64,000 bases of DNA from Flavobacterium suncheonense GH29-5 = DSM 17707 (GTDB lineage: Bacteria > Bacteroidota > Bacteroidia > Flavobacteriales > Flavobacteriaceae): positions 100,431 through 164,430 of the forward strand of contig NZ_KE387020.1 of the NCBI RefSeq assembly GCF_000430025.1, written 5' to 3'. The notes beneath the pieces were generated by a model. The model saw only the letters and a list, made by a program, of their open reading frames with translations. It ran no database searches and was not told where the DNA came from. Both the position numbers and the translations under genes were made by a program. Positions 53,787 to 62,600 of this stretch are shown here, one piece after another. Numbering within the stretch: position 1 is the first letter of the stretch; each line of letters begins with the position of its first letter.

Positions 53787-55190
53787 TTATAGTGCATCCG
53801 GAAAAATCTTGCCCGGATTTAAAATATTGTTCGGATCGAAGACCTTTTTGATGCTCTTCATCAGCTGCAATTGACTGTTGTTGAAGGCGATGTCCATGAA
53901 ATTTTTCTGCACATACCCTATTCCGTGTTCCCCGGATAAGGTTCCTTTTAGGGAAACGGTCAGTTCGAAGATTTCGCGGATGCCTTTAGGAACTTGCGTT
54001 TTCCAGTTATCGTCGGTCATATCGGCTTTGATGATGTTTACGTGCAGGTTGCCGTCTCCCGCGTGCCCGTAACACACGGATTTGAAACCGTATTTGTCAC
54101 CAATCGTCTTAATCCCTTTTAATAAGGTTGGCAATTCATAACGCGGTACCACAGTATCTTCTTCTTTATACACAGAATTCGATTTTACGGCTTCCGCCAC
54201 ACCGCGACGCATGCGCCATAAGGCATTTTTCTGGTCTTCGGTATCGGCAAAAAGGATTTCATCAATTTCGAACTGTTCGACTACTCCCATTATTTTTTCG
54301 GCTTCGAGCATTAAAACATCGGGGTAATTACCGTCTACTTCAATTAATAAATGGGCCTTAATTTCGTCTTTAATAGCTATGTTAACGCCTTCAATGTATT
54401 TGATGGCCCAGTCGATGGCATCGCGTTCCATGAATTCCAGAGCGCTTGGGACTACACCTGCCCTGAAGATGGCGGAAACGGCTTCGCAGGCCTGTTCGGC
54501 TTTGTAAAACGGCACCAGCATTAAGACATTGTGCGCATTTTTCGGCAAGAGTTTTAAAACGATTTTGGTGATGATGCCCAAAGTCCCTTCACTGCCTACC
54601 ATTAACTGTGTCAGGTTGTACCCTGTTGAGTTTTTCAAGGTGTTGGCACCGGTCCAGATGATTTCTCCGGTTGGCAATACTACTTCCAGATTCAGGACGT
54701 AATCTTTGGTCACGCCATATTTTACAGCTCTTGCTCCACCGGCATTTTCAGCAACATTACCACCGATGAAACAACTGCCGCGACTGCTTGGATCTACCGG
54801 GTAAAACAGGCCTTTCTCTAAAAGGGTTTCCTGTAAAACCTGTGTGATTACAGCCGGTTCGGTTACTACCTGAAGATTTCTTTCGTCAATTTCAAGGATG
54901 CTATTCAGACGGTCTGTTGACAAACCAATGCCCTGATAAATGCTCAACGCACCGCCGCTTAAACCGGTTCTTCCGCCAATGGGTACAACAGGAATTTTGT
55001 ATTCGTTCGCCAGTTTCACAATCTGCGAAATCTCTTGTGCAGATGCCGGTTTCACAACAACACTTGGCGGAAACACATAATCTTCTGTTTCGTCGTGACC
55101 GTAGTGGTTGCGGGTTTCTTCGTCTGTAAACACGAACGATGCGCCTACGATGGTTTCCAGTTTTTGCAGTATTTCGGGTGTTAGTGGCAT
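53787..55190 (-). CDS. FAD-linked oxidase, GlcD-like
   Basis: 467 residues. The FAD-binding PCMH domain (SVVVKPASAQEISQIVKLAN, PVVPIGGRTGLSGGALSIYQGIGLSTDRL, 'DPSSRGSCFIGGNVAENAGG', GSEGTLGIITKIVLKLLP) is followed by the C-terminal substrate/FAD-cap domain with CYGHAGDGNLHVNII and GEHGIGYVQKNFM, the metal-binding histidines of D-2-hydroxyacid dehydrogenases. Members oxidise D-lactate, glycolate or D-2-hydroxyglutarate. No glcE/glcF iron-sulfur partner is adjacent; a cytosolic electron acceptor is likely. The precise substrate is open. Confidence 0.93.
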   Translation of the reverse strand: MPLTPEILQKLETIVGASFVFTDEETRNHYGHDETEDYVFPPSVVVKPASAQEISQIVKLANEYKIPVVPIGGRTGLSGGALSIYQGIGLSTDRLNSILEIDERNLQVVTEPAVITQVLQETLLEKGLFYPVDPSSRGSCFIGGNVAENAGGARAVKYGVTKDYVLNLEVVLPTGEIIWTGANTLKNSTGYNLTQLMVGSEGTLGIITKIVLKLLPKNAHNVLMLVPFYKAEQACEAVSAIFRAGVVPSALEFMERDAIDWAIKYIEGVNIAIKDEIKAHLLIEVDGNYPDVLMLEAEKIMGVVEQFEIDEILFADTEDQKNALWRMRRGVAEAVKSNSVYKEEDTVVPRYELPTLLKGIKTIGDKYGFKSVCYGHAGDGNLHVNIIKADMTDDNWKTQVPKGIREIFELTVSLKGTLSGEHGIGYVQKNFMDIAFNNSQLQLMKSIKKVFDPNNILNPGKIFPDAL

Positions 55191-55709
55191 GACATGCTAT
55201 TTTTAAACAAATTTAATAAACTAAACGGGATGACGGAATCAAATGTTTATAAAGATGCTGTTTTCTAGGGCTGAGGAAAGTATTAATGGTATTGAGCATG
55301 GTGTATTTGTATAACTGAAATTTTGCAGGCTTGAACATTAAGTTTTATACGACATATACACGACATATACACGACATATACACGACATATATACGACATA
55401 TATACGACATATATACGACATATATACGACATATATACGACATATATACGCTATATATGGATTAAGTATGAATTGGAAAGGATTAACTGTGTTTTTGTGC
55501 TTTGGTTTAGATAATGTTTTAAGGCAGTTTTATTAGATTTGTTTTGACGTTGAATGCACACACAGATTAGACCGGTGCTTTAACCGAACTGGGTGTACTG
55601 CTTATCTACGGTGAAACCTCTGAAATTATGAAAGGGAATATTTCCAGAATTATTATTGAACAAAAAAATTACAAAAAAGCTATTAACCTATTTGCCGTCT
55701 GAAACTAAA
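55191..55709. other. 519-base intergenic region with the 11-bp tandem array
   Basis: The largest gene-free stretch. It separates the divergent oxidase (minus) and hydrolase (plus). Apart from the 11-bp array (55350-55459) it is low in features. A TTG start 54 bases before the hydrolase's ATG keeps its frame open at its right end. No RNA gene is apparent. Confidence 0.55.
55350..55459. repeat. 11-bp tandem array, nine units plus one degenerate
   Basis: Units CGACATATACA (3) then CGACATATATA (6), each exactly 11 bases, followed by CGCTATATATG. Only one position varies among the nine units. The period is close to one DNA turn and cannot be a coding repeat without changing frame. Confidence 0.95.
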
Positions 55710-56462
55710 ATGAAGCTGACTGATTTAGAAATTAAACACATCCAAAATGATCCGAAAAGGCCTACCCTTATTTTTTTGCACGATTCGTTGGGAAGTATTG
55801 CTCTGTGGCGCGATTTCCCCGAAAAATTAGCGGCCCTTACCCAATGTAATCTTCTTATTTACGACCGTTTGGGCTACGGACAATCGCAACCGATGCCGAC
55901 ACACGTAAGAAACAATGATTATGTGGAACTGGAAGCGGATGTGCTAAACCGGATTATAACCGAATATGCGTTAAGCAATGTCATCCTGTTCGGACACAGT
56001 GACGGTGGTTCCATTGCGCTTATTGCGGCCAGCAAATATCCCTCAAAAATTAAGGCGATTATCGTGGAAGCGGCGCATATTTTTGTGGAAGACATTACCC
56101 TGAAAGGAATCTGTGAAGCAGCTGAAGCCTACGCCACAACTGATTTGCCCGAACGTTTGGCCAAATACCACGGCACTAAAACGGATACCATGGTAAAAGC
56201 CTGGACCGAAACCTGGCGCAGTCCTGCATTCCGAAACTGGAATATCGAACATTTCCTGAAAAGCATTACGGCTCCTCTGCTTTTCATTCAGGGTGAAAAC
56301 GACGAATACGGCACATTGAATCAGGTGAAAAAAACCATTTCACAGGTAAGCGGAAGCGCTGAAAAAGCAGTTATTCCGACTGTCGGACATACCCCACACA
56401 AAGAGCAGCCGGACGTAGTTTTGAAAATCGCCGCAACTTTCATCAACAGGCTGATTCGTTAA
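55710..56462 (+). CDS. Alpha/beta-fold hydrolase
   Basis: ATG at 55710 chosen; an alternative TTG start 54 bases upstream adds a Lys-rich segment without similarity. 250 residues. The fold shows the oxyanion motif PTLIFLHDSLGS, the nucleophile elbow LFGHSDGGSIAL (Ser), the acid Asp in FIQGENDEYG and the His in VGHTPHKEQPD: the full triad, in the usual order. Similar small hydrolases cleave esters or C-C bonds, but the substrate is not deducible. It lies alone between the 11-bp array and the metal ATPase. Confidence 0.9.
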   Translation: MKLTDLEIKHIQNDPKRPTLIFLHDSLGSIALWRDFPEKLAALTQCNLLIYDRLGYGQSQPMPTHVRNNDYVELEADVLNRIITEYALSNVILFGHSDGGSIALIAASKYPSKIKAIIVEAAHIFVEDITLKGICEAAEAYATTDLPERLAKYHGTKTDTMVKAWTETWRSPAFRNWNIEHFLKSITAPLLFIQGENDEYGTLNQVKKTISQVSGSAEKAVIPTVGHTPHKEQPDVVLKIAATFINRLIR

Positions 56463-56508
56463 AACGGTCGCTAATTTGTCTTGCGAAAGACAGGGTAAAT
56501 TGCCGAAA

Positions 56509-56528
56509 AATCACTAAATTTAAGGATT
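56509..56528. promoter_or_regulatory. Imperfect copy of the 20-bp palindrome upstream of the metal ATPase
   Basis: AATCACTAAATTTAAGGATT; it matches the perfect palindrome at 59410-59429 in 18 of 20 positions. It lies about 134 bases before the ATPase start. Confidence 0.5.
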
Positions 56529-56661
56529 GTATAAAGGCTTCTTTTGCTAAATGGATGAATTGAGCAGCCTTACGGTTTTAAATTACCCTTATCTGCAGGC
56601 TGATGGTCTTTAAAAAAGGCAACCCAACGACAGGAAAAGACGTACGACAAGCACCGCTGCC

Positions 56662-58671
56662 ATGATCAATACAGACCAAAATCACAAACACACCTACGAT
56701 GCGCAGGGCCGGATGACGTGTTGCACGCTGGAAGATAAAATTTACAGTAAAGCAGAGGAAAAAGAACGCCATCACCACGACCACGATTACGACCACAGCC
56801 ACGGCGGAAGCAGTCTAATGAAACTTTTTTTGCCGAGTATCCTTTCTGCGGTGCTATTGCTCGCTACCATCAGTTTGGACCATTTTCTGAAACCCGGATG
56901 GTTTACCGGTTGGGTAAAAATTATCGGATATGTAGCAGCTTACCTTCCTGTCGGGATTCCCGTACTTAAAGAAGCGCTTGAAAGCATTCGCAAGGGGGAA
57001 ATCTTTTCGGAATTCTTTTTAATGGGTATCGCGACCCTCGGAGCTTTTGCCCTTGGTGAATATCCCGAAGGTGTGGCCGTTATGCTGTTTTATGCCGTGG
57101 GCGAAGTGTTTCAGACCCTGGCCGTAAAAAGAGCAAAAGCCAACATCAAATCCCTGCTCGACCAACGGCCGGATGAAGTAACGGTTTTGCGCAACAAGCA
57201 ACCGCAAACGGTAAAAGCGGAAACCGTAGTCATTGGCGAAATCATACAACTAAAGCCCGGAGAGAAATTGGGACTGGACGGGGAACTCTTATCGGAAACG
57301 GCTTCGTTTAACACCGCAGCGCTCACCGGCGAAAGCAAGCCCGACACCAAGACAAAAGGTGAAACAGTTTTGGCCGGCATGATTAACCTCAACACGGTTG
57401 CTCAGGTAAAAGTTACAACTGCCTATACCGACAGTAAGCTGAGTAAAATCTTAGAGTTGGTACAGAATGCCACGTCCCAGAAAGCTCCGACAGAGTTGTT
57501 TATCCGGAAATTTGCCAAAATCTACACCCCGATTGTGGTGGCTTTGGCTGTGGGCATTTGTTTTCTCCCCTACTTTTTTACAACCGATTATCAGTTTGCC
57601 GATTGGTTATACCGGGCGCTCATTTTTCTGGTGATTTCCTGCCCCTGTGCGTTGGTGATTTCCATTCCGCTGGGGTATTTCGGCGGAATTGGTGCGGCGA
57701 GTAAAAACGGAATTTTGTTTAAAGGCAGTACCTTTTTAGACGTGCTGGCGACTGTTCAGCATGTGGTGATGGACAAAACGGGCACCCTGACCGAAGGCGT
57801 TTTTAAGGTGCAGGAAGTGGTGTTTGACCCGGCCTTTATGGAAGTTGAACTGTTGCAAATGGTTGATGCGCTGGAACGTCACAGCAGCCATCCTGTTGCT
57901 ACCGCCATCCATGAATTTGTCGGGAATACCGGCAATACGATTCCGCTTGAAAATGTGGAAGAAATTGCAGGGCACGGACTGAGAGGCACTGTAAACGGAA
58001 AAGAATTGCTGGTCGGGAATTTCAAACTGATGGAACAATTCGGCATTCCGCACCAAAAAGACCTAAAGGATATCGTTTATACCGTTATTGCCGTTGCCTA
58101 CGACAGCCAATTTGTGGGCTACCTTACCATATCCGACACTATAAAAACAGATGCCAAACTTACCATTGATCGCTTAAAATCCCTGCGGGTAAAACCCACG
58201 ATGCTGAGTGGCGACAAAACCACGGTGGTTCAATTTGTGGCAAAAACCCTGGGGATTCCAAATGCTTTTGGCGACTGTCTGCCCGAAGACAAGGTGAACA
58301 AAGTGAAAGAACTAAAATCACGCCGGGAAAGTGTGGCCTTTGTGGGCGATGGTGTAAATGACGCCCCGGCGGTAGCCCTGAGCGATGTGGGAATTGCGAT
58401 GGGCGGCTTGGGAAGCGATGCCACTATTGAAACGGCAGACGTGGTCATACAGGACGACAAACCAAGTAAAATTCCGATGGCGATTACCATCAGTAAGCAG
58501 ACTAAGAAAATTGTCTGGCAAAACATCTCCTTAGCCTTTGCGGTAAAAGGAATTGTGCTGCTTTTGGGCGCAGGCGGATTGGCGACCATGTGGGAAGCGG
58601 TTTTTGCAGATGTTGGTGTGGCTTTGCTGGCGATTTTAAACGCTGTCAGAATACAACGAATGCGGTTTTAA
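56662..58671 (+). CDS. Heavy-metal P1B-type ATPase (Zn/Cd-like)
   Basis: 669 residues. The N-terminus lacks an HMA domain and instead has a His/Asp-rich stretch (ERHHHDHDYDHSHGG, about residues 34-48) following TCCTLEDK. Membrane helices include the metal-path motif C327-P-C329 in VISCPCALVISIPLGYFGG; the actuator has TGES and the phosphorylation domain D371 (DKTGT), HP in SSHPVATA, and GDGVNDAPA. The C-terminal helix ends NAVRIQRMRF. It exports a divalent metal such as Zn or Cd across the inner membrane, the His-rich part perhaps sensing the cargo. No regulator is adjacent. Confidence 0.95.
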   Translation: MINTDQNHKHTYDAQGRMTCCTLEDKIYSKAEEKERHHHDHDYDHSHGGSSLMKLFLPSILSAVLLLATISLDHFLKPGWFTGWVKIIGYVAAYLPVGIPVLKEALESIRKGEIFSEFFLMGIATLGAFALGEYPEGVAVMLFYAVGEVFQTLAVKRAKANIKSLLDQRPDEVTVLRNKQPQTVKAETVVIGEIIQLKPGEKLGLDGELLSETASFNTAALTGESKPDTKTKGETVLAGMINLNTVAQVKVTTAYTDSKLSKILELVQNATSQKAPTELFIRKFAKIYTPIVVALAVGICFLPYFFTTDYQFADWLYRALIFLVISCPCALVISIPLGYFGGIGAASKNGILFKGSTFLDVLATVQHVVMDKTGTLTEGVFKVQEVVFDPAFMEVELLQMVDALERHSSHPVATAIHEFVGNTGNTIPLENVEEIAGHGLRGTVNGKELLVGNFKLMEQFGIPHQKDLKDIVYTVIAVAYDSQFVGYLTISDTIKTDAKLTIDRLKSLRVKPTMLSGDKTTVVQFVAKTLGIPNAFGDCLPEDKVNKVKELKSRRESVAFVGDGVNDAPAVALSDVGIAMGGLGSDATIETADVVIQDDKPSKIPMAITISKQTKKIVWQNISLAFAVKGIVLLLGAGGLATMWEAVFADVGVALLAILNAVRIQRMRF

Positions 58672-58697
58672 AGTGCGATAACGATAAAAAGAAGACT

Positions 58698-59255
58698 ATG
58701 AAAAAGGTAATTGCAGCCATCAATATGACGCTTGACGGGTTTTGCGACCATACCGCTGTTATCCCGGACGAAGAAATACATCAGCATTACGCCGACCTGT
58801 TGCGAACTGCCGATATCGCTTTATACGGCAGGATAACCTACCAGCTGATGGAATTTTGGCGCACCCTACTGGAAAATCCCACAGGCGATAAAACAATGGA
58901 CGATTTTGCCGAAGCCATGGACAACACTCCAAAACTTGTTTTTTCCCGCACACTGAAAACCCTGGACTGGAAAAGTGCCAAATTAGCCGAACAGGATCTT
59001 GAAAAAGAGGTTCTGACGCTGAAACAGCAATCAGGCAAAGATGTTTTTGTATGCAGCCCCAGCCTGATTGTAGCGCTGACGAAACTCCGTTTAATCGACG
59101 AATACCAGCTTTGTGTTCATCCTGTTATCGCCGGAAGCGGTTTGCCGTTATTTAAAGACATCCGCGAAAGGATTGTGCTTAAACTGATTAGAACTAAAAC
59201 GTTTCGCAGCGGGGCGGTTATTCTTTATTATGAAGGGGAAAGGGGTAGTTCTTAA
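58698..59255 (+). CDS. Dihydrofolate reductase family (RibD C-terminal-like) protein
   Basis: ATG at 58698 chosen; the frame is open over the end of the ATPase gene upstream but without similarity. 185 residues: KKVIAAINMTLDGFCDHTAVIPDEE, ALYGRITYQLMEFW, TPKLVFSRTLKTLDW, KQQSGKDVFVCSPSLIVALTKLRLIDEYQLCVHPVIAGSGLPLFKD. This is the RibD_C/YyaP group, related to but distinct from folA. NADPH-binding elements are present; the substrate is unknown. It starts 26 bases after the ATPase stop and is probably co-transcribed, although a metabolic link is not obvious. Confidence 0.88.
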   Translation: MKKVIAAINMTLDGFCDHTAVIPDEEIHQHYADLLRTADIALYGRITYQLMEFWRTLLENPTGDKTMDDFAEAMDNTPKLVFSRTLKTLDWKSAKLAEQDLEKEVLTLKQQSGKDVFVCSPSLIVALTKLRLIDEYQLCVHPVIAGSGLPLFKDIRERIVLKLIRTKTFRSGAVILYYEGERGSS

Positions 59256-59358
59256 TGGTTGCGCGTTCTCAGACCGGGGGGCTTTGATTGAGGTTTTGTT
59301 TTTGTTGTTCATTTTTTTGTATTGATGCTTAAGACGAATGATATTTGTTGTGTTGCGC

Positions 59359-59382
59359 GGTGGCTGAGGCCCTCGAAGCCAC
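59359..59382. repeat. Partial REP-like hairpin
   Basis: GGTGGCTGAGGCCCTCGAAG then CCAC; closely matches the central hairpin of REP-like copy B at 34459-34483, without its end blocks. Confidence 0.6.
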
Positions 59383-59409
59383 TTCTACTCATGGCAAACT
59401 TTTTTGAAA

Positions 59410-59429
59410 AATCACTAAATTTAGTGATT
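59410..59429. promoter_or_regulatory. Perfect 20-bp palindrome
   Basis: AATCACTAAATTTAGTGATT is its own reverse complement. It is a candidate binding site for a dimeric regulator, or the core of a short repeat, since a near copy lies at 56509-56528. Confidence 0.6.
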
Positions 59430-59478
59430 GTGTGGGTGGTTTTTTATGGGTATGTTTGGGAAGTTTATAAATAAAAAA

Positions 59479-59498
59479 AGTCCCACCGAAGCAGGACT
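59479..59498 (-). terminator. Terminator of the tracrRNA
   Basis: 8-bp stem (two G-U pairs) capped by a cUUCGg tetraloop, then a U-run (59473-59479) on the minus strand. Confidence 0.9.
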
Positions 59499-59528
59499 AA
59501 AGATTTTCATCTACGGCATATAGCCTTA

Positions 59529-59560
59529 TTGTGATAAGATTAAAGATTAGAATAATTTTT
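59529..59560 (+). promoter_or_regulatory. Candidate cas9 promoter inside the anti-repeat
   Basis: TTG at 59529-59531, a 21-base spacer, then TAATTTTT at 59553-59560, a fair but not perfect match to the Bacteroidota consensus, 42 bases before the cas9 ATG. It lies wholly in the tracrRNA anti-repeat DNA. Confidence 0.45.
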
Positions 59561-59562
59561 TC

Positions 59563-59576
59563 ACATTTCAAATGTA
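59563..59576 (-). promoter_or_regulatory. tracrRNA -7 element overlapping a 13-bp palindrome
   Basis: TACATTTG on the minus strand (59569-59576), a perfect TAnnTTTG. The palindrome ACATTT-C-AAATGT (59563-59575) covers it. The -33 region is only T-rich, with no clear TTG. Confidence 0.55.
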
Positions 59577-59602
59577 ACGATAAAAAGGAAATAAAAAAAT
59601 AT

Positions 59603-62600
59603 ATGGCACGAATTTTAGGATTGGATTTAGGAACAAACTCGATTGGATGGGCAATCGTTGATAAAAATGGAACTGAATTTTCATTAGTTGATAAAGGAGT
59701 TAGGATATTTTCTGAAGGGGTCAAATCTGAGAAAGGCATTGAAAGCTCACGTGCTGCTGAACGAACCAATTATAGAAGCGCTCGCAAAATAAAATTTAGA
59801 AGAAAACTTCGAAAGTATGAGACTTTGAAAGTGCTTTCACAAAATGGGATGTGCCCATTATCAGTAGACGAAGTAAATGGATGGCGTAAATCTGGCTTCA
59901 AACAATATCCATTAAATCCGGAGTTTTTAAAATGGTTGCGCACTGATGATAACCAAAACATCAATCCTTATATTTTTAGAGATAGAGCAAGTAGACAGAA
60001 AGTTTCATTGTATGAGCTTGGCAGAGCTTTGTATCATATTGCGCAACGAAGAGGCTTTTTAAGTAATAGATTAGATCAATCGGCTGATGGAATTATTGAG
60101 CAACACGCACCCAATATTGAAAGTAGAATTGAAGAGGCTCAAACTGTTAATGATTTAATGGTTGAAATTGAAGATTATTTTGACGGATTAGATATACTTG
60201 AAAAGAATTCAAAAGATTTAGATGAAGGAGAAAAGAAACTCAAATCTTTATATAATGCTCTTGAAAAGATAATTAAGTCTAATGATTTTGAAAAAGCAAA
60301 AGCAGAAGTTATTGCCAGACTAAATAGAAAAGAAGATCAGGGAGCAGTAAAACAAGAGATTGGAGAAATATCAAAAGCCATGAAAGATGGAAATTTTGGT
60401 ACTTTAGGTCAATACTTCTATAGCTTATACAGTAAAGGTAAAATAAGAAATCATTATACTGCAAGGGAAGAACATTATTTAGCCGAATTTGAAATAATTT
60501 GCAAAGCACAAGGAATAACAGAAATTAATGAAAATGAAAAATTACCAGAAAAAAGATATAGCGGTTTAGCAAAAGAATTATATCGAGCAATATTTTTTCA
60601 ACGTCCCTTAAAATCACAAAAAGGACTAATTGGTAAATGTTCCTTTGAAAAAAATAAAACACGTTGTGCAATCTCACATCCTGATTTTGAGGAATACAGA
60701 ATGTGGAGTTATTTAAACACTATAAAAATAAAAACACCAGAAGATGAAAAATTACGCTTTCTAACTTTAGCTGAAAAGCAAAGACTAATTCCTAAATTTT
60801 TAAGAAAGAAAGACAATTTCAATTTCGAAGATTTGGCTAAAGAACTCATTGTTAAAGGAACAACATTCGAATTTTATAAGTCTTCTAATGCTAAATCAGC
60901 ACATTATTTATTTAACTATAAACCGAAAGATACTGTTCCGGGCAGTGTTGTTTCAGCTTCACTAAAAAATATTTTTGGTGACGATTGGAATACTAAACAA
61001 TGGAACTATCAAACTCAAAACTCAAAAGGTGAAACGGTTACAAGAACTGTTTACTACAAAGATATTTGGCATTTGTTATCTGTTTCTACTTCCGATATTT
61101 ATTTAGAGGAATATGCAAAAAACAAACTTGGCTTAGATGAAAAACGAGCTAAATCATTCAGTAAAATCAGATTAAAAAAAGATTTTGCCAGTTTAAGTTT
61201 GAACGCAATTGCTAAAATAACACCTTATTTAAAGCAAGGTTTATTGTATTCTCATGCCGTTTTTATGGCTAATATTGAAAATATTGTAGATGAACACATT
61301 TGGAACAATCCTAAAGAACGCTTGTACATCCAAAATAAAATAGCTGAGATTATTGATGATAACACTCTTGAAAACAGTAAATTAGAAATCATAAACGGTT
61401 TAATCAAAGAATGTAAAGCCGATAACTGTTATTATTCAAAAGAAGCTGAACATACCTATAAAAATGATTTACAAAAAAAGGTCGCTACTATTTTTAGAAA
61501 CAATGAAGACCAAGATGATATTGTAGAGGAATTGTTTCCGATTTTCATTATACAATTACAAAAACATGAATATATCCCTATTAAAAGATTAGATGAAAAA
61601 GTAATTGAATTCTTGAAAGGAGAAAACGAAGATGGCGAAATCTATTGTAGCAATCAAAATCGTTTGCATAAACTATATCACCCATCAGATATAGAAGTTT
61701 TTAAAAAGAAAATCATAAAAGATGAATTTGGAAATGAAAAAGTGGTTTTAGGTAGCCCTTTGATTTCATCCATCAAAAATCCTATGGCTATGCGCGCTTT
61801 GCATCAATTGCGAAAAGTGTTGAATACATTAATATTAGAAGGTTTAGTTGATGAGAAGACCAAAGTACATATAGAATTAGCGCGTGAGTTAAACGATGCC
61901 AACAAGCGAAAAGCAATACAGGATTTTCAAAAAGAAAATCAAAATAAAAGACAGGATCTTGCTAAACAAATAAAAGAAGATTATAAAGCCCAAACAGGTA
62001 AAGATATCGAACCAACAGAGGATGATATTTTGAGATACCAATTATGGGTGGAGCAAAATGGAATGGAAATATACGAACCAACATTAAATGGTGGGGTAAG
62101 TAAAAAAATTGGAATTCATCAAATTATTGGCGAAAACCCTGATTACGATATTGAACACACCATACCGAGAAGCATTTCGCAAGATAATTCATTGATGAAT
62201 AAAACACTTTGCAGCAAACGATTTAACAGAGACATTAAAAAAAATCAAATGCCTATAGAGTTAAATAATTATGAATTGTTACTACCTTATATTGACCACT
62301 GGCGTAAAGAAGCAGACAAACTAACTTGGGAAATAGAACAAATCATAAAATCAACGAAAGCCGCTGCTACTAAGGAAGCTAAAGACAAAAAAATACGAAG
62401 AAGACATTATTTAACCTTAAAACGTGATTATTTAAAAGGTAAGTATGAACGTTTTGTTTGGAAAGAGGCTAAAGTTGGATTTAAGAATAGTCAGATTCCA
62501 GATACCGGAATCATCACCAAATATTCTCGTGCTTATTTGAATTCTTACTTTAACAGAGTAGAAAGTGTTAAGGGTGGAATGGTTGCCGAATTTAGAAAAA

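Larger units (their letters stand above)
59473..59566 (-). ncRNA. Putative tracrRNA of the type II CRISPR-Cas system
   Basis: Read on the minus strand from about 59566. First comes the anti-repeat (about 59526-59566; ends TCTTATCACAATAAGG). Then a nexus-like hairpin GGC-TATAT-GCC (59515-59525), a 4-bp hairpin AGAT-GAAA-ATCT (59501-59512) and a terminator AGTCCTGC-TTCG-GTGGGACT (59479-59498) with seven U. The ACAATAAGGC...GCCG wording resembles the Neisseria meningitidis II-C tracrRNA. There is no minus-strand gene that this terminator could serve. A TACATTTG -7 box ends at 59569. Exact ends are estimates; RNA data would fix them. Confidence 0.8.
59256..59602. other. 347-base region between the DHFR-like gene and cas9
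   Basis: Left to right: a partial REP-like hairpin (59359-59382, shared with copy B), the 20-bp perfect palindrome, the tracrRNA gene on the minus strand and the shared tracrRNA/cas9 control sequences. From about 59470 on the composition becomes more A/T-rich and stays so through cas9. No ORF is apparent. Confidence 0.7.

Noticed and set aside
55350..55459. A CRISPR array or a coding repeat
   Set aside because: The units are contiguous 11-mers without spacers, and 11 is not a multiple of three. No ORF carries them.
56662..59255. Metal ATPase and DHFR-like genes as part of a defence island with cas9
   Set aside because: They are normal housekeeping-type families separated from cas9 by a tracrRNA terminator, and they share no composition shift with it.
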